Below, piece after piece: positions 1 through 8,669 of a stretch of 64,000 nt of DNA. Position 1 is the first letter of the stretch, and each line of letters opens with the position of its first letter. The notes beneath the pieces are model-generated. The model searched no databases and was not told the origin of the DNA. It saw nothing but the letters and a program-made list of their open reading frames with translations. The position numbers and the translations under genes are program-made. This stretch comes from Phycisphaerales bacterium (GTDB taxonomy: Bacteria > Planctomycetota > Phycisphaerae > Phycisphaerales > JAGLTS01), in assembly GCA_023135165.1 (NCBI GenBank), contig JAGLTS010000037.1:1-64000 (forward strand), written 5' to 3'.

Positions 1-1195
1 CACTGCGATCGCCCGTGGGAAGCTCTTGGAGCGCGTTTCCCAGGTTGTTCTGCGTCATCGCCCAGTCGGTCGGGAACTGCTCGCGCGTGCGAACCGTGAG
101 CGCCGCTTCATAGGCCTCGATCGCCCGCGCCAGATGCTCACCACGATCGCCCGTGGGAAGCTCACTCAGCGCGTTTCCCAGGTTGTTCTGCGTCATCGCC
201 CATTGGGGCGAGTGTGGCTCGGCCGCGCCGAGGATCCTCTCGTGGATCGAGATTGCACGCTTCACGTTGTCGGCGATGGAGCCGAGGTGCGCCTGCTGCA
301 AAGCCAGCGCGAGGTTCCGCATGGCGGCTGGGTTGTTCGGCCGGAGGGTCAGCGCCTTGTCGTACGGTTCGATCGCCTCGTCGAAAGATCCCTGGAAGTA
401 GTGGAGGTCGCCCTGGGTTGTGAGAAGATCGAACGCCTTGCCGAGCACGGGCGTCATCGCCTCGGCGAGGTACTTTTTGGCAGTGGCGAAGTCGCGTTTG
501 GCGATCGCCGCCTTGGCCTTTGTTTCCGCATCCCCCTGCGCCAGGGCGGCATCGACCAACGCTTCCTGCTCGGGTGTCAATGTTCGCTGAGCAGGATCCT
601 CACCTGCGCGTTTGTCTGCGAGGAGCTCATCGAGCTTGCGGTTGATCTCCTCCTGACCCGTTACCAGACTGCCGGTGTCATCCTTGATGAAGTCGAGTCG
701 GCTGACGACCGTGCTCTTGAACGAATCAAAATCGGTCTTGAACCGCTCCTCAAACGCTACGATGGCGTCGGCGCTACCCTCGATGCGCTGTGCAAGCTGC
801 TCGAAGCCGTACACGAGAAGCGATTCGTTCTCGCGGATGGCTGCTTCGATGTTGGTCAGGCGTCCAGCCAGCACATCAGCGATGAGCGCCGCCCGGCCGG
901 TGTCGATGCCCTTGTGCTTTTCCTGCCCATCGCGGATCGCTTCGACGGCGTCTTGCAGCGTGCCGTGCTTGCGGACGAGTTTTTTGAGCCATGTTTCGAT
1001 GCGCTGCAGTTGCTGGGCGCTGTCCCGCTCCTTGCGACCCTCGATCCAGGATTGTGTCGCCAACCAGGCGGCGACAAGCGGAATGCCGATGACTGGGGCG
1101 ATCGCGCCGGCTGCAAGAGCGGTCGCAGTCACGGCGGCGCCGAGACCGACGGAGTTCTTTACCCAGTTTACGATTGTCGGCTGCACGTTCGACAC
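1..1195 (-). CDS. Membrane-anchored coiled-coil TPR protein, 3' end outside window
   Basis: Reading the minus strand from a GTG at 1195 gives about 398 residues that run off the left edge. A GGGGA ribosome-binding site lies 6 bases upstream, and an in-frame stop at 1217-1219 excludes a longer N-terminus. Near the N-terminus is a hydrophobic Ala/Gly/Ile-rich segment (about residues 16-45), probably a membrane anchor. A long charged, helical, coiled-coil-like region (about 50-230) follows. The C-terminal part carries tetratricopeptide repeats of the QNNLGNAL type, with two nearly identical units visible. TPRs are protein-interaction scaffolds. No enzymatic domain is visible in the part present, and the missing 3' end could carry one. 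The specific function is unknown. Confidence 0.75.
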   Translation of the reverse strand, partial: MSNVQPTIVNWVKNSVGLGAAVTATALAAGAIAPVIGIPLVAAWLATQSWIEGRKERDSAQQLQRIETWLKKLVRKHGTLQDAVEAIRDGQEKHKGIDTGRAALIADVLAGRLTNIEAAIRENESLLVYGFEQLAQRIEGSADAIVAFEERFKTDFDSFKSTVVSRLDFIKDDTGSLVTGQEEINRKLDELLADKRAGEDPAQRTLTPEQEALVDAALAQGDAETKAKAAIAKRDFATAKKYLAEAMTPVLGKAFDLLTTQGDLHYFQGSFDEAIEPYDKALTLRPNNPAAMRNLALALQQAHLGSIADNVKRAISIHERILGAAEPHSPQWAMTQNNLGNALSELPTGDRGEHLARAIEAYEAALTVRTREQFPTDWAMTQNNLGNALQELPTGDRS

Positions 1196-1330
1196 TGCAC
1201 ATCCCCGCTGATCCGCTCACCGCCCCGGCCCCGCGCGGGGACGTTCGCTGGGGAGTGTAACGATTCGTGGGGATCGCGAGCGCGCGTGTTGTGACGGCGG
1301 CGGTGCGGTGGGTGACGCGGAAGCGAAGAA

Positions 1331-1381
1331 GGGGAGCGCGACCGGCGGTCGCGGCTTTGTGTACGATTGCCGCATGGCGCG
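1331..1381 (+). repeat. REP-like palindrome, upstream copy overlapping the transposase start
   Basis: This 51-bp sequence begins with a GGGGAG head and a GCGACC-GGC-GGTCGC hairpin. It recurs in direct orientation at 1964-2014 with about 48 of 51 bases identical. The copy here includes the ATG of the transposase gene. A GTAG/GGAG-like head followed by an imperfect palindrome is the usual form of REP elements recognised by RAYT transposases. Confidence 0.75.
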
Positions 1382-1901
1382 GACGCTGGGTTACCATATT
1401 GTGCTGTCCGGGTATGGGTTGTGGCTGCCGGGCGATCAGCGCGGGCATTGGTCGGATGCGTGGGATGCGCAGATCGGTTTCGTCGAGCCGCACACGTTGC
1501 ATGCAGGCGATCCGATGCGCCGGCGCATGGCTGTGGAACGAATGAAACATGAGCCGGTGCGGCTGACTGCGCCCATGATCGAGGTCGTGATCGACACGAT
1601 AGGCCGATGTCGCGCGACATCCGAATGGTCGATCGCAGCGGCATCGATCGAACCGACGCACACGCATCTATTGCTCACATTCACGCAGCGCGACATAGAT
1701 AACACAATCACATGGATCAAAGGCCGTATGACGAAGGCGATTCACGAACAGATGCCGCATCACGGTCCCGTGTGGAGTCGCGGGAAGTGGCGGTCGTACG
1801 TTTTTGCGCAGGATGTGTGGGCGAACGCGCGACGGTATATCGAGCAGCACAACGTGCGACGAGGGGAGTCGGCACAGCCGTATCCGTTCATTGGTGATTA
1901 A
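1374..1901 (+). CDS. REP-associated tyrosine transposase (RAYT, IS200/IS605 Y1 superfamily)
   Basis: The 175-residue protein has the HUH nuclease motif (H96-T-H98, within EPTHTHLLL) and a candidate catalytic tyrosine near Y155 in ARRYIEQHN. A WSRGKWRSYVF stretch before the tyrosine is typical of the family. RAYTs are single-strand DNA nucleases that cut and join at REP palindromes. The ATG at 1374 (MARTLGYHIV) is chosen because the protein then begins at the conserved beta-strand. A longer in-frame reading from 1308 would run through the REP hairpin and is unlikely. Matching REP-like palindromes lie on both sides, which supports a functional transposase-REP unit. I see no frameshift or lost catalytic residue. 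Confidence 0.85.
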   Translation: MARTLGYHIVLSGYGLWLPGDQRGHWSDAWDAQIGFVEPHTLHAGDPMRRRMAVERMKHEPVRLTAPMIEVVIDTIGRCRATSEWSIAAASIEPTHTHLLLTFTQRDIDNTITWIKGRMTKAIHEQMPHHGPVWSRGKWRSYVFAQDVWANARRYIEQHNVRRGESAQPYPFIGD

Positions 1902-1911
1902 CCGCGCGCGC

Positions 1912-1942
1912 CACCACAAAGCCGCGGCCGGTGGCCGCGATT
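1912..1942 (-). repeat. REP-like palindrome, inverted copy
   Basis: This is an inverted, diverged copy of the REP at 1331 and 1964. On the minus strand it reads GCGGCC-ACC-GGCCGC followed by GCGGCTTTGTG-like sequence. Relative to the other copies an A-T stem pair is replaced by G-C on both arms, so pairing is preserved. With the copy at 1964 it forms an inverted pair of the kind called a BIME. Confidence 0.65.
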
Positions 1943-1963
1943 CGGGTGGGTGGTGGTGATGAT

Positions 1964-2014
1964 GGGGAGCGCGACCGGCGGTCGCGGCTTTGTGTGGGAT
2001 TGTCGCATGGCGCG
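1964..2014 (+). repeat. REP-like palindrome, downstream direct copy
   Basis: This is nearly identical to 1331-1381, with differences only in the tail. It contains the GGGGAG head, the GCGACC/GGTCGC stem and even the CGCATGGCGCG segment that forms the start codon in the upstream copy. It ends just before the stop of the neighbouring minus-strand gene at 2029. Confidence 0.75.
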
Positions 2015-2028
2015 CTTCTGCGTCGCCG

Positions 2029-2775
2029 TCACCCGGGCCATTCTGTTCGGCATGTTACGATCAACGCGCCATCCTGAAGCTTGATGTCGAGCATGTGGAT
2101 ACGCCGGTCATCCTCCAGTTTGATGACAGCATCGGTCGTGCGTTCATCAGCTAAGAGCGCGAAAAGTTGCTCGACGAACGGCGCCGTCGCCACGTCATCG
2201 GGCATGGATCGGCGAATCTTCGGTAGAAGTAATCCCGCGGGCAGGTCGAGCTGCCCGGCTCCGACGGATACCGCGGGGCAGGCGAATCTGCCTGCTTCAA
2301 GCCTCGGTTCAACGGAAGCGGCGATAATCCGCTCACCTTGATCGTCGCGCACCAGCGCCCCGATGCGGATGACCCCCTCGTCGAAGTTGACCTGCACCTG
2401 GCGCAGCGATGCGGGCCATTGCACAGGCTCATCCAGATTCGCGAGCCACAACGGCAAGCGGGTGTTGAGCCATGCGTTGGCTTGCGAGGCGGTGACGCGG
2501 AAGGCCCAGACCGTATCTCTTGGCCGGCTCTGTGAGAGCAGCGATGTGAAGCCCCGTTCGATGTTCTCCGCAATCTGTTTGGTTTCCTGACTGTTTGGAT
2601 CAATGGTGCGCCACCAGCGGGGTGTGGCGCGCGCGAGCACCCATGCACACAGCGAGGCGATCGTCAGCACAAGGATGATACATGCCACGATCGACACGAC
2701 GACGCGCCGGCTGGTCATGATCCTTGCGATTCGCCGAGTCTGTGGGTTCATACGAATCAACGCTGGAATACTCAC
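2029..2775 (-). CDS. Hypothetical membrane-anchored protein downstream of the ketosynthase pair
   Basis: The product is 248 residues long. One hydrophobic helix at about residues 25-48 is preceded by a basic N-terminus, followed by a soluble domain of about 200 residues that should lie outside the cytoplasm. I recognise no catalytic motif or named family. The start is uncertain: GTG at 2775, or ATG at 2751 or 2718, all upstream of the helix. It follows the intact ketosynthase by 30 bp on the same strand, so co-transcription with 2806-5594 is plausible. The function is unknown. An envelope-side partner of a lipid or polyketide pathway is only an inference from context. Confidence 0.65.
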   Translation of the reverse strand: MSIPALIRMNPQTRRIARIMTSRRVVVSIVACIILVLTIASLCAWVLARATPRWWRTIDPNSQETKQIAENIERGFTSLLSQSRPRDTVWAFRVTASQANAWLNTRLPLWLANLDEPVQWPASLRQVQVNFDEGVIRIGALVRDDQGERIIAASVEPRLEAGRFACPAVSVGAGQLDLPAGLLLPKIRRSMPDDVATAPFVEQLFALLADERTTDAVIKLEDDRRIHMLDIKLQDGALIVTCRTEWPG

Positions 2776-2805
2776 CTCGGAGCCATACCGTGCGGCGGGG
2801 CGGCG

Positions 2806-4170
2806 CTACGTCCGGTCGGGAGAGAACCGGCTGATGATGAGCGTGTTGTTCTGTCCGCCGAAGCCGAAACTGTTGCTCAGCGTGACATCCACATCAGCCG
2901 GTCTGGCCTTGTTCGCAACGTAGTCGAGGTCGCACGCCGGGTCGGGGTGCGTGAGGTTCATTGTCGGCGCCAACATGCCGTCGCGGATCGTGAGCAGGCA
3001 GACGATGGCTTCGACCGCGCCCGCAGCGGCGATGAGGTGGCCGGTCATGGATTTCGTGCTGCTCACCGGGATCTTCCAGACGAGGTCGCCGAAGACTCGC
3101 TTGACGGCATGTGTTTCAGTCGAGTCGTTTTCCTTCGTACTCGTGCCGTGCGCCGATATGTACTGGATCGGCGGTCGGCCTTTGTCGTCGAGTTGCGAAG
3201 GGTCGATGCCAGCGTCGGCGAGCGCTTCGCGCATAGACTCGACGGCCCCGCGCCCCTCCGGCTCAATGTCGGTGATGCGGAATGCGTCGGCTGAGCTGCC
3301 GTAACCGATCAACTCACCGAGGACGCAGCCGCGCTCCACCGCGCCGCGCTGCACAGCGTGTTCAAGCGTCTCAAGAACGACGATCCCCGCGCCTTCGCCG
3401 AGCACAAAACCGTCGCGCGTTTGATCGAACGGCCGACTGGATGTTTCGATCTCATCCTTGCGCGTGGACAGCGCTGTCAACCGATTGAAGCCGGTGAGAC
3501 CGAAGGGATGGATCATCGTGTGTGCGCCGCCTGCGAGCATGACGTCGGCATCACCGCGTCGCAGGACCTCCATCGCCTGGCCGATGGCTTGAGTCGAAGC
3601 GGCGCATGCGGTGAGGCAGTTGGCAGCCGGGCCGTGTGCATCAACTTCCGCAGCGACGTGCGCGAGCGTCATGTCCGCCTCTTGCTCAAGCTCGCGCCAC
3701 GGACTGAGCCGCTCACGTGCATGTTGCAGCCACGCTTCGGTGTCCACGCAGCCGAGCGACTTCTCCACACCGGCATCCCAGCCGGCGAGGTTGCTGGCGA
3801 CGAGGTTGTCGAAATCGAGCGTACCTTCACCCGATCCGAGGTAGACGCCCACACGGCGAGGGTCGAGCTTCTCATCGTTGGCCAACCCGGACTGCCGCCA
3901 CGCCTGCACCGCGGCGCCCAGCGCGAACCGCGTGCTCAGGCCGGCGTGTGCGTGCAGTTGCGTGTCACGGACGAAGTCATTCACGACGAACGCTTCCGGG
4001 CCGTCAGACGGGACGAAGCCCGCGAAATCGCTCGGAAAGGATGAAGCGTCAAACCGCGTGATTCGGGTGATGCCCGACTCGCCTGCGAGGAGCTTTTTCC
4101 ACACGGACTCAACGTCGTGGCCGAGGGGCGTGACACATCCGGTTCCGGTGATGACGACTCGATGACTCAT
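2806..4170 (-). CDS. Beta-ketoacyl-ACP synthase II-like (intact ketosynthase, KS-alpha type)
   Basis: This 454-residue thiolase-fold condensing enzyme resembles FabF and would extend an acyl chain by decarboxylative condensation with malonyl-ACP. The full catalytic set is visible: nucleophile C189 in LTACAAS, H341 in ISAHGTST, K373 in SSTKS and H378 in MTGH. The N-terminus (RVVITGTGCVTPLG) and the AAAGAVEA helix are standard. Its ATG overlaps the stop of the upstream ketosynthase by 4 bp (ATGA), indicating translational coupling. The length is longer than housekeeping FabF (about 410), with extra sequence before the nucleophile elbow. No acyl carrier protein lies nearby, so the product cannot be deduced. 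Confidence 0.85.
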   Translation of the reverse strand: MSHRVVITGTGCVTPLGHDVESVWKKLLAGESGITRITRFDASSFPSDFAGFVPSDGPEAFVVNDFVRDTQLHAHAGLSTRFALGAAVQAWRQSGLANDEKLDPRRVGVYLGSGEGTLDFDNLVASNLAGWDAGVEKSLGCVDTEAWLQHARERLSPWRELEQEADMTLAHVAAEVDAHGPAANCLTACAASTQAIGQAMEVLRRGDADVMLAGGAHTMIHPFGLTGFNRLTALSTRKDEIETSSRPFDQTRDGFVLGEGAGIVVLETLEHAVQRGAVERGCVLGELIGYGSSADAFRITDIEPEGRGAVESMREALADAGIDPSQLDDKGRPPIQYISAHGTSTKENDSTETHAVKRVFGDLVWKIPVSSTKSMTGHLIAAAGAVEAIVCLLTIRDGMLAPTMNLTHPDPACDLDYVANKARPADVDVTLSNSFGFGGQNNTLIISRFSPDRT

Positions 4171-5594
4171 GCTCGCAATCCATCTCGGCCGCGGGGCCTG
4201 TCGGCACCGCGCCGTGTTCGGTCAAACCTGATGCGCCATGCTCGCCGTAGGACCAGCGCCACACTCTCGCCGCACTCCGACGCGGTAAAGCAGAGCACAT
4301 TCGTCAGCACCGCATCGCGCTGCCCAGCCGGCCCGACATCCAGGCCTTCCATCGGCTCGCCCGCATGCAGGCGGGGCGGAAGCGTCTGGTGGTGCAAGCA
4401 CAGCGCCGCAACCGCCGCGTCGATCCCCCCGCAGCCAGCCCCGCAGTTGCCGACGAATGGCTTGGTCGTGACCAAGGGGATATCAGGCAGCCGATCGCCG
4501 AAGACATCCCGCATCGCTTGGGCTTCCGCCTGATCCCAGACCCGAACGCCCAAGCCGGTGGGCACGATGGCGTCGATGTCAGCCGGCGTGAGATCGGCAT
4601 CACGCAGCGCGTTCTCGATGGCCCAGCGAATGCCTCGGCCGTCGCGGGCGGGTCCGCTCGTCAGCGCTCCCGTCTCGGGATCGATATGTGACGCGATGCT
4701 CGATCCGAAGCCGACGACCTCGGCGTAGACGCGCGCGCCGCGTTTGGCTGCGGTCTCTTGCGCCTCGACGATGACGATGCCCCCGCCCTCGCCGATGGCG
4801 CCGCCGCCGGGATACGACGGGTCCGCGTCGAACGGCCGAACCACCGCCCCGCCGTCCAGGTCGGCAAACGTACGTGCGACCTTGCCGCGGAACTCCTGGC
4901 GCAGCATGTGCAACAGGTTGAGCTTGGATTCCGAGCCACCCGAGAAGCACAGGTCCGCATCGCCCCGCTCGATCACCCGCACCGACTCGCCGATCGACAA
5001 GAGGGCCGACGCCTCGCCGCAGGTGATCGTGTTGGAAGGCCCGTGGCAGTCGTGGATGATCGTGACGTGGCAGGCAAGCATATTGGGCAGATACTTGAGC
5101 AGCCAGAGCGGCGTGAGATGGCTCATACCGGTCTCGCCCCACAGCTTGAGGCTGAACTCGCCATTCTCCGGGCGGGCTCTGCGAAGCGCATCGGTCAGTT
5201 CGTTCACCTCAGCAGCGATGATGCCCGCGCCGATCTGAGCCCCGCAGCGCGCCGGGTCGTAGGTCGGTTCACCATCCGGATCGGTGCCCCGCGTGACGAG
5301 GCCGGCATCCAGCACAGCCGTCATCGCCGCCCCGACCGCCAGCTCGATGTCGCGGGCCATCACTTTGACCGCCTTGCGATGCCTCTTGGGGACATAGTCG
5401 CGTGCCCGGAAATCTCGGACCTCGGCCGCATGGCCGCACGCGAAGCCGTCCGGATCGAGCGACTGAATCGGTGCGATCGCGCTGGTTCCGGAGAGTAGCC
5501 CAGCCCACAGCGCATCCGCGCCGACGCCCAGGCCGGTGACGGTTCCCAGGCCTGTGATGACGACACGGCGTTTTTGTACGGTGGACACGCTCAT
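4167..5594 (-). CDS. Ketosynthase homologue with replaced catalytic residues (KS-beta / chain-length-factor-like)
   Basis: This 475-residue protein has the ketosynthase fold (VVITGLGTVTGLGVG start). Aligned by eye with its partner at 2806-4170, the nucleophilic Cys position is Glu194 (TCGEAS for TACAAS), the first catalytic His is Thr (PTGLG for SAHGT) and the second is Asn (VGNCG for TGHLI). Only the Lys is kept. Such a protein should not catalyse condensation. By analogy with KS-alpha/KS-beta pairs of type II polyketide systems it may be a chain-length or scaffold subunit of a heterodimer. ATG 5594 is used because homology begins there, although the frame stays open further upstream. Its stop overlaps the partner's start. 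Confidence 0.8.
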   Translation of the reverse strand: MSVSTVQKRRVVITGLGTVTGLGVGADALWAGLLSGTSAIAPIQSLDPDGFACGHAAEVRDFRARDYVPKRHRKAVKVMARDIELAVGAAMTAVLDAGLVTRGTDPDGEPTYDPARCGAQIGAGIIAAEVNELTDALRRARPENGEFSLKLWGETGMSHLTPLWLLKYLPNMLACHVTIIHDCHGPSNTITCGEASALLSIGESVRVIERGDADLCFSGGSESKLNLLHMLRQEFRGKVARTFADLDGGAVVRPFDADPSYPGGGAIGEGGGIVIVEAQETAAKRGARVYAEVVGFGSSIASHIDPETGALTSGPARDGRGIRWAIENALRDADLTPADIDAIVPTGLGVRVWDQAEAQAMRDVFGDRLPDIPLVTTKPFVGNCGAGCGGIDAAVAALCLHHQTLPPRLHAGEPMEGLDVGPAGQRDAVLTNVLCFTASECGESVALVLRRAWRIRFDRTRRGADRPRGRDGLRA

Positions 5595-5683
5595 GGTCGC
5601 GATAGTGTACTGTCGGGCCAGCGGTGTGAGGAAGTCAGCAGCCAGCCCGCCCGGCGTTGTGCATCCATTTGGAAGAAGTTCCT

Positions 5684-5711
5684 TGACACCAGCACGCAAG
5701 GGTGCTCTACT
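5684..5711 (+). promoter_or_regulatory. Candidate sigma-70-type promoter for rho
   Basis: TTGACA at 5684-5689 is separated by 16 bp from TCTACT at 5706-5711, which matches the -10 consensus at four of six bases. It would give a leader of about 90 nt before the rho start at 5808. No experimental evidence is available. Confidence 0.45.
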
Positions 5712-5807
5712 TGTCTCGGCAATCAGCCCCATCAGACGTTGGGTGATTCATGCGTCCGGCTGCGGTTGCAGTCGATGCTTGGGGCGTAAACGCAAAGAAC
5801 CGACCGT

Positions 5808-6935
5808 ATGACGCAGGTGACCGGCATCCTTGAGTGGCCGGATCGCGCCGAGGGACGTGTACGACAGCTTGTCGATACCTACACGCAACTCTCGAGTGAT
5901 CCGTACGTTCCCATCGCATTAGGCGAGCAGTATCCGCTCCGACCCGGGCTGGAAGTCACCGTCGAGGTGGCGATGAAGAAATCCCGGAAGCGCCGCCCGG
6001 GGAAACCCCGCACCGCTCGCCCGGTTGTCGATCAGATCCTCTCAATCGAGGGAATGGACCCCGTCCGGTTCGCTGATCGCCCCGCGTTCGTCGACCTCAT
6101 CTCGGTGGACCCTGAGCCGAAGCTGACGCTTGAATACCCCGGCTGCCCGCCTTCGTGTCGGCTTATCGACCTGTTCTGCCCGCTCGGCCGAGGCCAGCGA
6201 GCGTTGATCGTCAGCCCCCCCAAGGCAGGCAAGACGATCCTGCTCCAGCAGATCGCCACCGCGCTGGCGACGAACAACCCTGATCTTGAGATCATCGCCC
6301 TGCTCATCGACGAACGGCCGGAGGAGGTCACCGACTTCCGCCGAAACGTCCCCGTCAAGGTGCTCGCATCCAGCAACGATCATGCGAATGACAAGCATGT
6401 TGAGCTGTGTGTGATCGCCATGGAACGCGCCAAGCGCATGGTCGAGGCGGGCAAGCACGTCGTGATGGTGCTCGATTCGCTCACGCGCGTCGGCAGAGCG
6501 TTTAACCAGAGCGTCAAGCACGCCAACTCCGGGCGAACACTGTCGGGCGGTGTGGACGCGTCCGCCCTCTCAATCCCCAAGCAGCTCTTCGGCGTGGCGC
6601 GCAATACGGAGAACGGCGGCTCGCTCACGATGATCGCCACGTGCCTCGTCGACACCGGCTCGCGGGCTGACCAAGTCATCTTCGAGGAGTTCAAGGGCAC
6701 GGGCAACATGGAGTTGATCCTCGATCGTTCGATCTCGGAGAAGCGCTTGTACCCGGCGATGAACCTCGCAGCGTCAGGCACGCGCAAAGAACACCTGCTG
6801 CTCACCGAAGCTGAGATGAAGACGATGACCGCACTTCGTCGTCGGCTCATGGCGATGCCGCCCCCTCAGCAGATCGAGCAGCTTCTCGCAGCGCTGCAGC
6901 GCTTCCCCACCAACGCAGAACTCACCGGCGGCTGA
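5808..6935 (+). CDS. rho: Transcription termination factor Rho
   Basis: Rho is a hexameric RNA-dependent ATPase that terminates untranslated transcripts. The 375-residue protein has an OB-type RNA-binding region in its first 100 residues. A RecA-type motor follows, with Walker A PPKAGKT at 137-143 and Walker B VVMVLDSLTR ending near D224. The Q-loop-like GGVDASAL region and the C-terminal EFKGTGNMEL block are typical. It is shorter than E. coli Rho (419 aa) and lacks an obvious N-terminal helical subdomain. It is a single gene between divergent and convergent neighbours, with a candidate promoter at 5684-5711. Confidence 0.95.
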   Translation: MTQVTGILEWPDRAEGRVRQLVDTYTQLSSDPYVPIALGEQYPLRPGLEVTVEVAMKKSRKRRPGKPRTARPVVDQILSIEGMDPVRFADRPAFVDLISVDPEPKLTLEYPGCPPSCRLIDLFCPLGRGQRALIVSPPKAGKTILLQQIATALATNNPDLEIIALLIDERPEEVTDFRRNVPVKVLASSNDHANDKHVELCVIAMERAKRMVEAGKHVVMVLDSLTRVGRAFNQSVKHANSGRTLSGGVDASALSIPKQLFGVARNTENGGSLTMIATCLVDTGSRADQVIFEEFKGTGNMELILDRSISEKRLYPAMNLAASGTRKEHLLLTEAEMKTMTALRRRLMAMPPPQQIEQLLAALQRFPTNAELTGG

Positions 6936-6942
6936 CGCGCCG

Positions 6943-8655
6943 CTACGTCCCTTCACCGTAGTTGGCGAGCAGGATGGCTAGATCATGCTGATCGACATCG
7001 CCATCCTCGTCGAAATCCGCGTTCTCAACGTACCGAGGATGCTGCGGGTGGAGTTGATATGACGAGAGCAACACCGCCAAGTCCGTGTGGTCAACATCAC
7101 CGTCCCAATCGACATCGCCAGGGATGAGATCAACGATCGTCGCACTGAACAGGCCCGCCGAGTTGTCGACGAATGAGTTGTCGACGAACGTCAGCTTGAA
7201 GGCGACCGTCGTACTCCCGTTGTGCGGCGCACCACCCGTGCCCGGCTCAGCCTGTGCCAAGACAATGCTCTTGATGACGCGCTTGTCGCTGCCGTCGCCA
7301 GCCACATCCCAGTAGCCGCCCGCGCGGGCGACAAGTGTCGGTACGCCTCGGCCATCCGTGATGAAGAGCGCGCGATCATTGTCACCGGACACGGTGATGC
7401 CGGTGAGCATGGCATAGAAGATGATCGAGGAATCGCTCACCGCAACCCGCTGGAAGTCGCTGAATACCACATCCGGCGAGGCGCCCGGTGCGTGATCGCC
7501 TTCGCGCGCGACGAGTTGCATATCCTCCCCTGCCGCCCGCCAGATCGCGCGGTTGTTGCCTTCATGCGTTGCCTCGCCCGTCAGTGTCGAGAGGAAGACA
7601 ACCTCGCCCGACGACGTGATGTGAGGGTGCGAGAACTGCCCAAACAGCGCATCAACGCCAGGCGCCGGGTCGCCCTCCTGCGCGAGGAGCGTCTGCTCGT
7701 AGTCATCACGCAGTGGATCGGATCGCCATATCGTTTTGCCCATTATCCAATCGCCGCCGTTCCAGTCGAGCATGCGGTCCGCGAGATACACGATCTGTCC
7801 CTGTGGATTCGCGCGCAGGGATTCGATCCGGAGCAGGTCGCCCGATTCATAATAATGCGTGGTCCGAGGCGGGACGGCGACAATGAGTGTCCCATCCTCT
7901 TCTTCGACGTACGCGATGTGCACACGTGGCAGATAGCTGGGGACGGCCATCACGAAGGCAAATCTGCCCCCTCCGACCCACGCGAGATCGGCAACGTATG
8001 CTTGATCCCAATCCAACCAGTCCGGCACTGGGGGGTATTGCATGTCAAACGGCGGGAATAGCGTCAGCTCCCCAGTGCGGTTTGTCCAGGACCAGCAACA
8101 GAGCTTGAACACGAGATGTCCGAGCGAGCTGATCGTCGGGTCGGGTGTGCCGTAGAACTCCTGGTACAAGTAGTAATCATCGACGAGCACATCGCCTTCC
8201 AGCACGATGGCTGTCAGCGCCCCGCTCGCTTCGCTCCAGATTCCGGTGAGTAGTGACTCGCCGTCGACAGCAACGCCGTTGAAGGCGATGCGCCCGGACG
8301 CATCGAATCGAGGTGGGCCGAAGCGCTCGAACACATGGCCATCAGCGCCGGGAGCCGGATCGTCCTCGCGCGCCACCAGGCGCAAGTTGCCTGGCTCTCC
8401 CGCCCAGATGCCAAGGCCCACATCAATCGTATAACACTCGATAGATGCGTGAAACGCGACGTACCCACCCTTCATGATCGGCGGACCGAAGCCGGAGAAT
8501 GTCACAAGAGGCTCGACATCCGGCGCGGGATCACCCGTGAGCGCAATCGGCTCAACTCGCAGGTACGAATGCGCGCCAAATGCCTGCATGCTCAACATCG
8601 TCCCCGCCAGCAACGGGGCGACACAACAGGTTCTACAAAATAGTGATGCTGCCAT
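6943..8655 (-). CDS. Secreted choice-of-anchor-type protein with C-terminal dockerin repeats
   Basis: This 570-residue protein begins with a signal peptide (hydrophobic, ending near AFGA about residue 28). The body consists of repeated blocks of the form AREGDxAPGxxxxFxxF...GxxxFxxxLTG, about 90-110 residues apart, suggesting a beta-rich repeat fold. The C-terminus carries two EF-hand-like loops (DVDWDGDVDHTDLAVLLSSY and DFDEDGDVDQHDLAILLANY) as in type I dockerins. Dockerins bind calcium and, in cellulosomes, cohesins, but no cohesin is visible here. It starts 14 bp downstream of the pseudopilin gene at 8670-9554, so the two are probably one operon. It is related to the protein at 30066-31871. 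The ligand is unknown. Confidence 0.85.
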   Translation of the reverse strand: MAASLFCRTCCVAPLLAGTMLSMQAFGAHSYLRVEPIALTGDPAPDVEPLVTFSGFGPPIMKGGYVAFHASIECYTIDVGLGIWAGEPGNLRLVAREDDPAPGADGHVFERFGPPRFDASGRIAFNGVAVDGESLLTGIWSEASGALTAIVLEGDVLVDDYYLYQEFYGTPDPTISSLGHLVFKLCCWSWTNRTGELTLFPPFDMQYPPVPDWLDWDQAYVADLAWVGGGRFAFVMAVPSYLPRVHIAYVEEEDGTLIVAVPPRTTHYYESGDLLRIESLRANPQGQIVYLADRMLDWNGGDWIMGKTIWRSDPLRDDYEQTLLAQEGDPAPGVDALFGQFSHPHITSSGEVVFLSTLTGEATHEGNNRAIWRAAGEDMQLVAREGDHAPGASPDVVFSDFQRVAVSDSSIIFYAMLTGITVSGDNDRALFITDGRGVPTLVARAGGYWDVAGDGSDKRVIKSIVLAQAEPGTGGAPHNGSTTVAFKLTFVDNSFVDNSAGLFSATIVDLIPGDVDWDGDVDHTDLAVLLSSYQLHPQHPRYVENADFDEDGDVDQHDLAILLANYGEGT

Positions 8656-8669
8656 CGTTATTCCTCCAG

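Noticed and set aside
26-1294. Long plus-strand open frame of 422 codons at the left end
   Set aside because: It is antisense to the minus-strand TPR gene, whose repeated QNNLGNAL units are clearly coding. The plus-strand product has no family and mirrors the repeats.
1308-1373. N-terminal extension of the RAYT protein
   Set aside because: It would be translated through the REP hairpin and has no similarity to the family. ATG 1374 fits better.
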